A DNA stretch of 64,000 nt. Source: Reticulitermes speratus (Eukaryota; Arthropoda; Insecta; Blattodea; Rhinotermitidae). Within the stretch, counting starts at the first letter, position 1. Every line of letters begins with the position of its first letter. Of this stretch, positions 31,146 through 43,362 are shown piece after piece. The translations under genes and the position numbers were made by a program. The stretch is taken from NCBI GenBank assembly GCA_021186555.1, contig JAJKFL010000005.1, positions 50,623,635-50,687,634 on the forward strand, read 5' to 3'. The notes under the pieces are model-generated. The model saw only the letters and a program-made list of their open reading frames with translations. It was not told where the DNA came from and did not search any database.

Positions 31146-32531
31146 ATGTTGAAGTTAGGGGCCTTTGAGAATTCTCTGCGCGGTGGTCCAGACATATCGC
31201 CGTCAGTCAGTGGAGGCATAACAACGACGGAAACGAGAGTGAACCATCACAGGTCATGCACTGGCGAACACCACGGTAGTGGCATTGAGAAGTGGAAACG
31301 AATGCGAGGAAGTAAGCTGCCTCACCATCACCACCATCATCGTCGCAACATTGCTTGTGCCCGTCACACTCGATCAACCAGTCAGTGCAGCGCTACTTCG
31401 TTGGAGTGCAGTGATACGGACAGCGGTCAGGAATCTTTAACATCGCCCCTACTCGCCACCAAAACGGTGTGTCAGTCAGAGTGTTCATTTAACACCGAAG
31501 ACGTAACGAATTGTGACTCAAACCACGAATGTTTTTCTTGCGATAGTCATATTAACAAGACATCACATCGTCTTTACTCTACACCCACTAAGTCGTCAGC
31601 AGCCAAAACTGCTTTTTATGGCAACGGCCATTTTGATGAAGATGAAATAGACGTGGGTAAAATGGCGGAGCATGAGTGTTGTGTTATACCAAAGAATGAT
31701 AATTACGGTGTTGAAGATTTAACAAGTAACAATTCCTCCTGGCTATGTAGGCAGAATGTCAAAACCTTAGCTTTAGAAAGTGATGAAAATATTAATAATA
31801 GGTTAAGTACGAGGAGGAAGAAGAGGAACGAGAGGGTCACAGAACACGTTGAAGGCAGTCCACGTGGGTTTCCCTTGAAAACAGGTGGTGAGGAGGAAGA
31901 ACACGTAAAAATGCCACAGCTAGTTAAGAAGTCGTCTTTGAACTCTAAAAATTGTCAGGGCCCGCTTACTGAAGACAAAAACAGTGACGACCAACATATC
32001 CGAAGATCTGTTTCAACAAGAAACTCTGTGAACAGAAAGGCTTCCGTTAAAAGTTCTGCTGGTTGTATTACAGAGGATAATTTATCTGTGAATGTGAAGA
32101 ATCGTGACAAGGACTGTCGGAAGGCAATGTCAGTAAGAACTCTTCTGAATCATGTGAACGGGAAGGGCTCCCAGGAAAATGTTTCGGAATATGGTAGTAA
32201 TAAAACCGGTAGGGGTCGTACTCCGACTGGGAAGTCTTCTAGAGTTGTGAATGGGAGAGTTAATCATGAATCAGGGTTGCCCTTGAAGTCAGACGTCTCT
32301 AATGGGCTAGGATCTCAGTCACCGGGTCCAAAGAAACCAGTGTATGGTGGCCGAAGACCTCCCTCTGGACGCAAGAAGTTCTTGGGTGTGTGCAAAGTGC
32401 TGTGGAGTGAAGTTGCAGAAACTGCCCTCGTCACTAAACCCAACACACACTTAACGACAGGCAGAAACGGCTTGTATAAGGATCTGAATCAACTTTTGGA
32501 ACACAGCAGAACACTCTCTGCAGATGACAAG
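31146..32531 (+). CDS. Host gene, first coding exon, unrecognised protein (462 residues)
   Basis: The ATG sits in AATAAAATG (A at -3), preceded by an in-frame stop. The frame stays open for 462 codons and stops being open only six codons past a consensus donor (GACAAG/GTGAGT). Composition is Ser, Asn, Lys and Arg-rich with a histidine run at residues 60-65 (from CACCATCACCACCATCAT), basic patches such as TRRKKRNER, and many NKTS-rich stretches, so about the first 400 residues look disordered. The last 50 (KKFLGVCKVLWSEVAE, GLYKDLNQLLEHSRTL) look ordered and partly helical. No signal peptide or membrane segment is seen. It is the longest non-repetitive ORF here. I do not recognise the family; a cytoskeletal or signalling scaffold would be a guess only. 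Confidence 0.85.
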
Positions 32532-32564
32532 GTGAGTGGCTTTCAATGTTAACGTTTGATTTTG

Positions 32565-32848
32565 TGCGAGACAGCTCAGTTGGCATAGTGACTAGGCTAC
32601 AGATTGGAAAACTGTGGAATCTTGGTTCGATTTTGGGCAGGAAAACAGGTTTTTCTATTCTCTAAATTATCCAGACCGACTCTGGGGCTCACGCAGCTTC
32701 CTAATTAATGAGTGCCATCGGCGTTTTCACCTGGTATAAAGCGGCCGGGTTGTGCCCTTCGTCTGGTGCCAGGGGTAATGATGGACGCAGCTATACATCC
32801 ACTCTACCATATGCCTTCATGGCGTGGTACGTAACCTTGCCTTTCACT
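32565..32848 (+). mobile_element. SINE family 1, old copy just inside the intron
   Basis: AGACAGCTCAGTTGGCATAG is the head, CTTGGTTCGATTTTGG the B-box, and AAAGCGGCCGGGTTGTG with CCTTCATGGCGTGG the body. The divergence is high. It lies only about 35 bp after the donor. Confidence 0.8.
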
Positions 32849-33173
32849 TCTGATTAGTTTATTTAAAGACTGCGTTCGCTACAAATGTTGCAGCGTAGTG
32901 AATAATTGGAGATGCGCAGGTTTTGGCTCTTTTAAGGTAATATTTTGGTATATGACTGAAAAAAACCACGTAAATGTTCATTATATCTGGTTATTCTGCC
33001 TAGACTATACCCAGAGCTCCGCATACAAGGCCGCTGGGCCGTTAGACCTACAGTGTTGTCCATTGTCTTCTTCTTCTTCTTTCTATGGGCCCGTCGGCAT
33101 TCGCTCCGGATGCACCGCAGCCTTAGGCTTATTGTGCTCTGTCCATTGTCTTACAGAATGCCATTGTGCTTTT
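32849..33173. other. Unassigned; antisense SINE module near 33090-33130
   Basis: A short (CTT)n tract is followed by TGCACCGCAGCCTTAGGCTT, the antisense of the GCCTAAGGCTGCGGTGC module seen at 1190 and 15560. Confidence 0.45.
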
Positions 33174-33773
33174 AGGCGCGTTCGCAAAATTGCGAAAAGC
33201 GGCTGTAAGCTTCGTCATGTCTGTCCGGACGCAACAACTCGGCTCCCACTGGACGGATTTTTTTTTCTTCCGAAAATCTGCCCAGAAAATTCAAGTTTCA
33301 TAAACATCTGACAAGAATAACGGGTACTTTACATAAAGACCTATGTACATTTATGATAATATCTGGCTGAATTATTCTTATGATGAGAAATATTTGAGAC
33401 AAAAGTTGTAGAGGAAATAAAAGTACACGTTTCATGTTCAATAATTTTTTCCCGAAAATCGTGACGTTTATGAGATAATGTAGAAAAATATGGTAGAGGC
33501 ACACAGGCCACAGATGACAATATAACACGGCGCATGCGCTTTGAATGTCAGATGACTAAGGCTACAAGACACAGTCATAATATCTAATACTTATTATTCT
33601 TAACAGCAGTACGAAATATTTTGTAACTCGATACCATTGCAAAGGGAACGCATTGTTGCATTTCCATTTCAACACCGAACGCTTTACATTGTTGACAACT
33701 ACATCTGTGCCAACAACAATAAAACGGTAACGTATTCTTGCGTTTCCATGACAATGGTTACGCGAACGCGCCA
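33174..33773 (+). mobile_element. MITE family G, complete copy
   Basis: The ends AGGCGCGTTCGC and GCGAACGCGCC are inverted repeats. Internal landmarks are GACTCGGCTCCCACTGGACG-like and CAAGAATAACGGGTACTTTA blocks, then CCACAGATGACAATATAACA. The inverted copy at 56762-57257 carries the same landmarks in reverse. No transposase; the superfamily is unresolved because no clean duplication is visible. Confidence 0.78.
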
Positions 33774-34482
33774 CAATGTAACGTTGTACGTACATTGTTT
33801 ATCTTGTTGCGTGATTTGGATTGTGCTGAAAGAGAGATTATAATTTTGGTTACATTTATATCACGTGACTAAATATTTTATCAATTGGCGTGCAGCTTAA
33901 ATGCTCGCCTTCATCTGGTGCCGGGGTTAAGAATGAGTGGAGATGTACCTTCACTCCATGTGTATTCTTTCATAGCGTATATAGGGGTGGCTTTACCTAT
34001 TGTTTTTAACGTCGGCTATTTAAATGTATACCGCAGCTCTTTAAGGCGGTTGCCTTCTCCACTTAGCATTTTCTAGGTATTTTCGAGAAAACGAGGCAAT
34101 TTATACTGGCACGTGACAGTTCCGTCGAATTTCCAGATTATGACTTAGTTATTTGCCGTATTTCCCACCTTATAACTCATTTTTTTTCCGAAAAAGTCGC
34201 AAAAAATCACCCTGCGTCTTCCCACCGGTTAATGCATTGTTAAGTAGGCTGTTATATCCACAACAATACCTTGCTATTTATACTGTGCATCTTATCGCTT
34301 ATGGCATTTAACGAGGCGGGAAATCCCCTAACTACTGTATTTTCTGTATAACTTCGGGAAATTGGAACCGTTAGTGGTCATTCCTTGTTCATTGCTTAGT
34401 GAAACGAAGCAGTTGTAATACAGGGTACATTGTACGGGTGAGGTGAACATTGTTGATCATAGTGTGGTGATTCCTTTCGGGT
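33774..34482. other. Mostly unassigned; SINE 1 fragment at 33895-33993
   Basis: CATCTGGTGCCGGGGTTAAG and GGAGATGTACCTTCACTCC belong to the 3' half of the diverged SINE 1 type at 32565. No gene is seen. Confidence 0.5.
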
Positions 34483-34680
34483 CAGTCCCGGTGGCTGCGC
34501 GGTCTAAGGCGTGGGTCTGCAGCCGCTCGCTTGCTGGGATTGCGGGTTCGAATCCAGGCTGGGAGCATGGATGTCGTCCTATTGTGAGTGTTGTGTGTTG
34601 TCAGGTAGAGGTCTCTGCGTTGGGCTGATCACTCGTCCGGAGGAATCCTACCGACTGTGGTGTGTCTGAGTGTGATCAGG
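34483..34680 (+). mobile_element. SINE family A
   Basis: The head TGGCTGCGCGGTCTAAGGCG, B-box GCGGGTTCGAATCC and body GTGAGTGTTGTGTGTTGTCA are clear. The terminal GGAGGCCCAGG block is missing, so it is 3'-truncated or diverged. Confidence 0.88.
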
Positions 34681-34788
34681 TGTAACAGTAACCTGTACAC
34701 CTACAGTGAGTAGGTAGAAGAAGTCAGACTGAGAAAGAAAGAATGAAATAACCCTTTTGTTGTTTTGTGGTTCATACAGCTAGACTAT

Positions 34789-35047
34789 TTTTTTCTAATG
34801 GCGGAACAGCCCCTAGTGGGCCAGGGCCCCCCTCATTATCAAGGATTCACGATCACACTCAGACACACCTCACTCGGTAGGATTCCTATAGACGAGTGAT
34901 CAGCCCGACACAGAGAATTCTACCTTACAACAACACAACACCCACAAGAGACAAACATCCATGTCACCTATGGGATTCGAACCTGCAGCCCCAGCATGCG
35001 AGCTGTCGCAGACCCACGCCTTAGACCGCGCGGCCACTGGGATCGGC
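34789..35047 (-). mobile_element. SINE family A, antisense, 13-bp target duplication
   Basis: ACAGCTAGACTAT flanks it (34776-34788, 35048-35060). The head in antisense is GCCTTAGACCGCGCGGCCAC and the T tract at the left is the A-tail. It lies about 100 bp from an oppositely oriented family A copy. Confidence 0.95.
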
Positions 35048-35060
35048 ACAGCTAGACTAT

Positions 35061-35469
35061 ATTAAATCAAATTATCGGATGATGAGTGAATAATGAATTT
35101 CTGAGATGTTACGTGGTTTTTCTCAATCCCTCCCAGACCAGTGCTGGGATGGTAGAGGTCATTCATCGGCTTGAGAGCTCTTGACGTGCGGGCAAAGTGA
35201 ACTGCGGTGAAGAGTCGCAAGAGCCGTCAGTGTGCCCGCAGTACAGTGCCTTGAGCTGAGTGCGAGTGAAGCTGTACATCCATATCTGCTGTATGTCTGT
35301 CCGTACGAGTGGGGCGATTTACGTAATCACATAAAACCTGAGTCAGAATTCCGGACATGCCGAGACCACCGGCATAGTTCACAGCGCCACGTGACGTCAT
35401 TAGTTAATGACGTCACTGTTTTGTACCCAAGATACTGCTGTAAATGTTACGTACTGGTAGGAGATTAGA
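35061..35469. other. Unassigned, no gene seen
   Basis: No repeats recognised. A 78-codon ORF at 35232-35468 lacks context. Confidence 0.4.
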
Positions 35470-35783
35470 GATTCACACAGCGGTGGTATCGCCTGGGCTA
35501 TTACGCCTTGGTTACCGACGTTTCGGAGGAGATGAATACCTCCATCCTCGGAGTTAATCCAAGAAGAAGTCACTAGTTCACAAAGGTTTGTTCACAAAAA
35601 AAAGAGAAATCACCTTACAATTTAAAGCCTCAAGGCGATTAAATTGAATAAAATATTCTTGGGCTAGGAGCCGCGTCAGGTGGTTTAATGGCTAGTAAAC
35701 CAATGTTTCGAGGACAGAAATGGTCCTCGAAACGTCGGTTTACTGATCATTCAACCACCTGACGCGGTTCCTAAGCTGAGAAT
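35470..35783. mobile_element. Two hairpin-class remnants, one a near-perfect palindrome
   Basis: At 35470-35570, TTACCGACGTTTCGGAGGAG is followed by CCTCCATCCTCGG. At 35658-35783 the arms GGAGCCGCGTCAGGTGGTTT, TAAACCAATGTTTCGAGGAC and their inverted copies (GTCCTCGAAACGTCGGTTTA, CCACCTGACGCGGTTCC) are separated by about six bases. This is the tightest hairpin of the GAAACGTC class. Confidence 0.7.
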
Positions 35784-36028
35784 ATTTCATGGAAGAAATA
35801 ACTTTGTCGACTGACTTTAATAGACATAATTTTTTGCATCGTGCCCCGTTTTATTACAGTAGAACCAAATATTATTTTATGATTTTGGAAGTACAAGATT
35901 AGGCCGCCATCACCTTAGATTTTGCATGGTGCGTGCTGGGCTTCAGAAAATGCATGGAGAATCTAAAGTAGTAAATTAAATAATTTGTTGTGCGGAGGTA
36001 GATGAAGGGAATTGAAAAGACAGACAGG
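35784..36028. other. Unassigned
   Basis: No feature recognised before the 49-bp array. Confidence 0.4.
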
Positions 36029-37849
36029 GTTGGTGCTGTAAGTCTGAAAGAAGGGAGGAAAATGAGTGTTGATTTTGATTGGTGCTGTAAGTCTGAAAGA
36101 AGGGAGGAAAATGAGTGTTGATTTTGATTGGTGCTGTAAGTCTGAAAGAAGGGAGGAAAATGAGTGTTGATTTTGATTGGTGCTGTAAGTCTGAAAGAAG
36201 GGAGGAAAATGAGTGTTGATTTTGATTGGTGCTGTAAGTCTGAAATAAGGGAGGAAAATGAGTGTTGATTTTGATTGGTGCTGTAAGTCTGAAAGAAGGG
36301 AGGAAAATGAGTGTTGATTTTGATTGGTGCTGTAAGTCTGAAAGAAGGGAGGAAAATGAGTGTTGATTTTGATTGGTGCTGTAAGTCTGAAAGAAGGGAG
36401 GAAAATGAGTGTTGATTTTGATTGGTGCTGTAGGTCTGAAAGAAGGGAGGAAAATGAGTGTTGATTTTGATTGGTGCTGTAAGTCTGAAAGAAGGGAGGA
36501 AAATGAGTGTTGATTTTGATTGGTGCTGTAAGTCTGAAAGAAGGGAGGAAAATGAGTGTTGATTTTGATTGGTGCTGTAAGTCTGAAAGAAGGGAGGAAA
36601 ATGAGTGTTGATTTTGATTGGTGCTGTAAGTCTGAAAGAAGGAGTGAAATAGTGTTGATTTTGATTGGTGCTGTAAGTCTGAAAGAATGGAGGAAAATGA
36701 GTGTGATTTTGATTGGTGCGTAGGTCTGAAAGAAGGGAGGAAATGAGTGTTGATTTTGATTGGTGCTGTAAGTTGAAGAAGGGGGAAAATGAGTTTGATT
36801 TGATGGTGCTGTAGGTCCTGAAAAGAAGGGAGAAAATGAGTGTTGATTTTGATTGGTGCTGAGGTTGAAAAAAGGAGGAAAATGAGTGTGATTTTGAATG
36901 GTGCTGTAAGTCGAAAAGAAGGAGAAAAGATGTGATTTGATTGGGCTGAAGTCTGAAAGAGGAGGAAAATGAGTGTTGATTTTGATTTGTGCTGTAATCT
37001 GACAGAAGGAGGAAAATGAGTTGTTGATTTTGATTGTGCATGTAGTCTGAAAGAGGAGGAAATATGTTTGATTTTGATGTTGTGTAGGTCTGACTTGAAT
37101 GGAGGACAATTGAGTGTTGATTTTGCATTGTGCTGTAATCTGAAGAAGGAGAAAAATGTTTATTTGATTGGTGCTGTAAGTCTCAAAGAAGGAGGAACAT
37201 GAGTGTTGATTTTGATTGTGCTGTAAGTTCGAAAATGATGGAGGAAAATGAGTGTTTGATTTTGATTGGTGCTGTAAGTCTGAAGAAGGAGGAAAATGAG
37301 TGTTGATTTGATTGTGCTGTAAGTCTGAAAGAAGGGAGGAAAATGAGTGTTGATTTTGATTGGTGCTGTAGGTCTGAAAGAAGGGAGGAAAATGAGTGTT
37401 GATTTTGATTGGTGCTGTAAGTCTGAAAGAAGAGAGGAAAATGAGTGTTGATTTTGATTTGTGCTGTAAGTCTGAAAGAAGGGAGGAAAATGAGTGTTGA
37501 TTTTGATTGGTGCTGTAGGTCTGAAGAAGGGAGGAAAATGAGTGTTGATTTTGATTGGTGCTGTAATCTGAAAGAAGGGAGGAAAATGAGTTTGATTTTG
37601 ATTTGTGCTGTAAGTCTGAAAGAAGGGAGGAAAATGAGTGTTGATTTTGATTTGTGCTGTAAGTCTGAAAGAAGGGAGGAAAATGAGTGTTGATTTTGAT
37701 TGGTGCTGTAGGTCTGAAAGAAGGGAGGAAAATGAGTGTTGATTTTGATTGGTGCTGTAAGTCTGAAAGAAGGGAGGAAAATGAGTGTGATTTTGATTTG
37801 TGCTGTAAGTCTGAAAGAAGGGAGGAAAATGAGTGTTGATTTTGATGAA
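36029..37849. repeat. 49-bp minisatellite, about 37 copies, degraded centre
   Basis: The unit GGTGCTGTAAGTCTGAAAGA + AGGGAGGAAAATGAGTGTTG + ATTTTGATT repeats. Because 49 is not a multiple of three, the 409-, 377- and 247-codon minus ORFs cycle through three frames every 147 bp and are artefacts. From about 36640 to 37320 the units carry many one-base deletions and insertions, often in homopolymers, while both ends are homogeneous. Confidence 0.95.
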
Positions 37850-38014
37850 CGGCGTCCGTCGTGTTCTATAAATAACTTTTGACGAATAATAAAACTGTCA
37901 TACATAACTATGATGTGCCGAAACATGTAGCGTGTTGTAAAGAATACATGTTTTACGATAAATTACAGTTGCGTATGGCAGTGTTCCTGTTTGTTAAGAG
38001 TAATGCTAATTTGG
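37850..38014. other. Unassigned; hammerhead-like fragment near 37912-37935
   Basis: GATGTGCCGAAACATGTAGC preserves only the 3' half of the ATGTAG-class core. Confidence 0.4.
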
Positions 38015-38187
38015 TTCTTTTTTTTTTTCCAATGGCTCAACAGCCCCTTGGGGGTCTAGGCCGCCTCATTTTTCGAGGCTTCACGTCACACTTTTTAGAC
38101 ACACCACACTCGGTAGGACTCCTCTGGACGAGTGACCAGCTCGTCGCAGAGACCTCTACCTGACAACACACAACACTCACAAGAGGA
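38015..38187 (-). mobile_element. SINE family A, antisense, lacking the head
   Basis: It begins with a T tract (A-tail), then AATGGCTCAACAGCCCC and GACGAGTGACCAGCTCGTCG, and stops at CACTCACAAGAGG. The tRNA-like part is missing, typical 5' truncation. Confidence 0.88.
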
Positions 38188-38465
38188 TTTGTTTGTTGCT
38201 TCAGCTAACAAAGAACTGTGTAACCCTGTTCTTCCGATTATACTACGTACTACGCGTAGTTTGCCGATGCCTTCTGTCCAGTTCCTCGATACGTCTTTCG
38301 TTGTGTGCAGTTACAAGAGTTACAGATCTTATTGACACATAAAATCATCACTGCAGATACGAATGGCATAGAATCATGAAGCGTATAGCTGCCAAATCTT
38401 TAAATAGTGGACATCCGTGAAATTATTATTATTTTTTTGTATTTTCCGAACTGTAGATTAACCTT
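38188..38465. other. Unassigned
   Basis: No gene or repeat recognised. Confidence 0.4.
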
Positions 38466-38726
38466 TGCCGATCTCAGTGGCCTCTCGGTCTAAGGCGTGG
38501 GTCTGCGGCCGTTCGCTTGCTGGGATTGTGGGTTCGAATCCCGCCAGGGGCATGGATGCCTGTCTCTTGTGAGTGTTGAGTGTTGTCAGGTAGAGGTCTC
38601 TGCGACGGGCTGGTCATTCGTCGAGAGGAGTCCTACCGAGTGTGGTGTGTCTGAGTGTGATCGTGAAGCCTCGGTACTGAGGAGGACCTGGCCCACTAGG
38701 GTCTGTTGCGCCATTGGGGAAAAAAA
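38466..38726 (+). mobile_element. SINE family A, full length
   Basis: GCCGATCTCAGTGGCCTCTC, then the B-box GTGGGTTCGAATCCCGCC, the full body and a GGGAAAAAAATC tail. Confidence 0.93.
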
Positions 38727-39184
38727 TCAACCCTGTAAAGTTCAGTACCACCAGAATTGACATTTAAAACGCTGCTTTTTGGGCACTGTGTTTATTCATG
38801 TCATGATTCTCGAAGGATCGTTTTATCTTCACCCCCAAGGGTAGTCCAGGACTTCTTACCACATCCCAGAAATCTATAATCTGCGGCTACTCCACTGTGT
38901 GGACCACAGACTTCGCCTCAGTATTATTCTTCCCCTGTTTCGTCCGGCGGGTGGAATTCAGGGTGTTGTCCGAATAGACACGATTGCCAAGACAAGTGGC
39001 ACGGCATACAAATCGCTCCAAGGGGGATGGAGGTCGACGGAAACGAAGAGAGACATTGGGCAGCTGCCAGGCGTTATGAAGGCATCATCGTGCATATCAA
39101 TCTTGTGGATCGTGTGATGTGGACAGTCATCGTAGTCGAATCCACAAGACCGACTGATCGAAATTCCTTTGCTCATTGAATATT
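38727..39184. other. Unassigned; short ORFs on both strands
   Basis: ORFs of 72 codons on each strand overlap at 38899-39176 (for example KTSGTAYKSLQGGWR on plus). Neither has splice context or a recognised domain. Confidence 0.3.
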
Positions 39185-39590
39185 AGACATCCCATTGGGA
39201 CAGTCTTGGTACCAAAACACAAACGTGTTATTGGGACAGTCTTGTACCGAAACACAAACTTTATTGGGACAGTCTTGGTACCAGAAACACAAACGTGTTA
39301 TTGGGGACAGTCTTGGTACCAGAAACACAAACGTGTTATTGGGGACATCTTGGTCCAAAACACAAACGTGTTTGGGGACAGTCTTGTACCAGAAACACAA
39401 CGTGTATTGGGACATCTGGTACCAGAAACACAAACGTGTTATTGGGGACAGTCTTGGTACCAGAAACAACGTTTATGGGGACAGTCTGGTACCAGAAACA
39501 CAAACGTGTTTGGGGACAGTCTTGGTACAAAACACAACGTGTTATTGGGGACAGTCTTGGTACCAGAAACACAAACGTGTTATTCGAGGA
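39185..39590. repeat. 38-bp minisatellite, about 11 copies, noisy
   Basis: The unit ATTGGGGACAGTCTTGGTAC + CAGAAACACAAACGTGTT recurs with frequent single-base losses, so its three-frame ORFs are artefacts. Confidence 0.93.
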
Positions 39591-39838
39591 CGTGCGATAT
39601 ATGTTTACAAACCCCAATTTTCTGCTGCCACATTAAAAACGAATTCAGTAACTAAGCATGTTATTGGAGTCGGTGTCGTTACGGAATCCGAAAATTCGTA
39701 ACGGCCATTACATCACTAGTGTAACCTAGTCAACATTCATGTAACTCACTTTCCCAGCAGTTTTAATATTATCTTCCCTGATTAACCTCTCACTTTTTTT
39801 TTCCATTTCGTTTTTCAACTTAAAATATGTCAATAACA
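39591..39838. other. Unassigned
   Basis: No feature recognised between two arrays. Confidence 0.4.
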
Positions 39839-42800
39839 AGAGAAATAAAATGCTGTCAACACAACCAGTACCACCACAACCAGTACCAACACAACTAGTA
39901 CCAACACAACTAGTACCAACACAACTAGTACCAACACAACTAGTACCAACACAACCAGTACCAACACAACAGTACCAACACAACCAGTACCACACAACCA
40001 GTACCAACACAACCAGTACCAACACAACCAGTACCACCACAACCAGTACCAACCACAACCAGTACCAACACAACCAGTACCAACACAACCAGTACCAACC
40101 ACAACCAGTACCAACACAACTAGTACAACACAACTAGTTACCAACAACCGATTACCAAACACAGTACCAACACAGTATAGTACCAACACAACCATACCAA
40201 CACAACCAGTACCAACACAACCAGTACCAACACAACTAGTACCGAACACAACCAGTCCAACACCTATACCAACACAACATACAAATAACCAGTACCATAC
40301 AGCAACTAATACCAAACAATATTACCAACAACCAGTACCAACACAACCAGTACCAACAACCAGTCCAACAACGTACCAACACAACCTAGTTACCAACACA
40401 ACCAGTACCAACACATACCAGTACCAAACAGATAGTACAACACAGACCATGACCACACAACAGTACCAACCAACTAGTACCAACACAACCAGTACCAAAC
40501 ACAACTAGTACCAACACAACCAGTACCAACACAACCAGTACCAACACAAATAGTACCAACACAACCAGTACCAACACAACCAGTACCAACACAACTAGTA
40601 CCAACACAACCAGTACCAACACAACTAGTACCAACACAACCAGTACCAACACAAATAGTACCAACACAACCAGTACCAACACAACCAGTACCAACACAAC
40701 TAGTACCAACACAACCAGTACCAACACAACTAGTACCAACACAACCAGTACCAACACAACCAGTACCAACACAACCAGTACCAACACAACCAGTACCAAC
40801 ACAACCAGTACCAACACAACCAGTACCAACACAACCAGTACCAACACAAATAGTACCAACACAACCAGTACCAACACAACCAGTACCAACACAAATGTAC
40901 CAACACAACCAGTACCAACACAACCAGTACCAACACAACCAGTACCAACACAACCAGTACCAACACAACCAGTACCAACACAACCAGTACCAACACAACC
41001 AGTACCAACACAACCAGTACCAACACAACCAGTACAACACAACCAGTACCAACACAACCAGTACCAACACAAATAGTACCAACACAACCAGTACCAACAC
41101 AACCAGTACCAACACAACCAGTACCAACACAACCAGTACCAACACAACCTAGTACCAACACAACCAGTACCAACACAACCAGTACCAACACAACCAGTAC
41201 CAACACAACCAGTACCAACACAACTAGTACCAACACAACTAGTACCAACACAACTAGTACCAACACAACTAGTACCAACACAACCAGTACCAACACAACC
41301 AGTACCAACACAACCAGTACCACCACAACCAGTACCACCACAACCAGTACCAACACAACTAGTACCAACACAACCAGTACCAACACAACCAGTACCACCA
41401 CAACCAGTACAACCACAACCAGTACCAACACAACTAGTACCAACACAACCAGTACCAACACAACCAGTACCAACACAAATAGTACCAACACAACCAGTAC
41501 CAACACAACCAGTACCAACACAACCAGTACCAACACAACTAGTACCAACACAACCAGTACCAACACAACTAGTACCAACACAACCAGTACCAACCACAAC
41601 CAGTACCAACACAACTAGTACCAACACAATAGTACCAACACAACCAGTACCAACACAACCAGTACCAACACAACCAGTACCAACACAACTAGTACCAACA
41701 CAACCAGTACCAACACAACCAGTACCAACACAACCAGTACCAACACAAATAGTACCAACACAACCAGTACCAACACAACCAGTACCAACACAACTAGTAC
41801 CAACACAACCAGTACCAACACAAACCAGTACCAACACAACCAGTACCAACACAACCAGTACCAACACAAATAGTACCAACACAACCAGTACCAACACAAC
41901 CAGTACCAACACAACTAGTACCAACACAACCAGTACCAACACAACTAGTACCAACACAACCAGTACCAACACAAATAGTACCAACACAACCAGTACCAAC
42001 ACAACCAGTACCAACACAACCAGTACCAACACAACCAGTACCAACACACAACTAGTACCAACACAACCAGTACCAACACAACCAGTACCAACACAACCAG
42101 TACCAACACAACCAGTACCAACACAACCAGTACCAACACAACCAGTACCAACACAACCAGTACCAACACAAATAGTACCAACACAACCAGTACCAACACA
42201 ACCATGTACCAACACAAATAGTACCAACACAACCAGTACCAACACAACCAGTACCAACACAACCAGTACCAACACAACCAGTACCAACACAACCAGTACC
42301 AACACAACCAGTACCAACACAACCAGTACCAACACAACCAGTACCAACACAACCAGTACCAACACAAATAGTACCAACACAACCAGTACCAACACAACCA
42401 GTACCAACACAACCAGTACCAACACAACCAGTACCAACACAACCAGTACCAACACAACCAGTACCAACACAACCAGTACCAACACAACCAGTACCAACAC
42501 AACCAGTACCAACACAACCAGTACCAACACAAATAGTACCAACACAACCAGTACCAACACAACCAGTACCAACACAACCAGTACCAACACAACCAGTACC
42601 AACACAACCAGTACCAACACAACCAGTACCAACACAACCAGTACCAACACAACCAGTACCAACACAACCAGTACCAACACAACCAGTACCAACACAACCA
42701 GTACCAACACAACCAGTACCAACACAACCAGTACCAACACAAATAGTACCAACACAACCAGTACCAACACAACCAGTACCAACACAACCAGTACCAACAC

Positions 42801-43278
42801 AACCAGTACCAACACAACCAGTACCAACACAACCTGTACCAACACAACCAGTACCAACACAACCAGTACCAACACAAATAGTACCAACACAACCAGTACC
42901 AACACAACCAGTACCAACACAACCAGTACCAACACAACCAGTACCAACACAACCAGTACCAACACAACCAGTACCAACACAACCAGTACCAACACAACCA
43001 GTACCAACACAACCAGTACCAACACAACCAGTACCAACACAACCAGTACCAACACAACCAGTACCAACACAACCAGTACCAACACAACCAGTACCAACAC
43101 AACCAGTACCACCACAACCAGTACCAACACAACTAGTACCAACACAACCAGTACCACCACAACCAGTACAACCACAACCAGTACCAACAAACTAGTACCA
43201 ACACAACCAGTACCAACACAACTAGTACCAACACAACTAGTACCAGTTGTGTTGACGGCATTTTAGCATTTTATTTCT
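39839..43278. repeat. 15-bp minisatellite, about 225 copies, between short inverted flanks
   Basis: The unit CCAACACAACCAGTA repeats for 3.4 kb, with CTAGTA and ATAGTA variants. Flanks AGAAATAAAATGCTGTCAAC (39841) and GTTGTGTTGACGGCATTTTA...ATTTTATTTCT (43248-43278) are inverted copies. The 15-bp length keeps every frame free of stops, so the 934-codon minus ORF (VLVVL pentapeptides) and similar ORFs carry no evidence of coding. About 40130-40500 is indel-rich. Confidence 0.96.
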
Positions 43279-43362
43279 GTCGTTATTACGTCTAACACAG
43301 TTTATTTCTGTCGTTATTACGTCTAACACAGTTTATTTCTGTCGTTATTACGTCTAACACAA
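43279..43362. repeat. 31-bp tandem triplication
   Basis: TTTATTTCTGTCGTTATTAC + GTCTAACACAG occurs about three times directly beside the large array, beginning with the inverted flank itself. Confidence 0.9.

Noticed and set aside
35899-37128. Minus-strand ORFs of 377-409 codons over the 49-bp array
   Set aside because: Three frames are equally open, as expected from a 49-bp unit read in 147-bp cycles.
38899-39176. Overlapping 72-codon ORFs as a possible host exon
   Set aside because: Neither strand shows paired splice sites in phase with the host gene, and composition is not decisive.
40386-43190. A 934-codon ORF and its companions across the 15-bp array
   Set aside because: The unit is a multiple of three without stops in several frames on both strands; the ORF switches peptide type at indels and has no unique sequence or gene signals.
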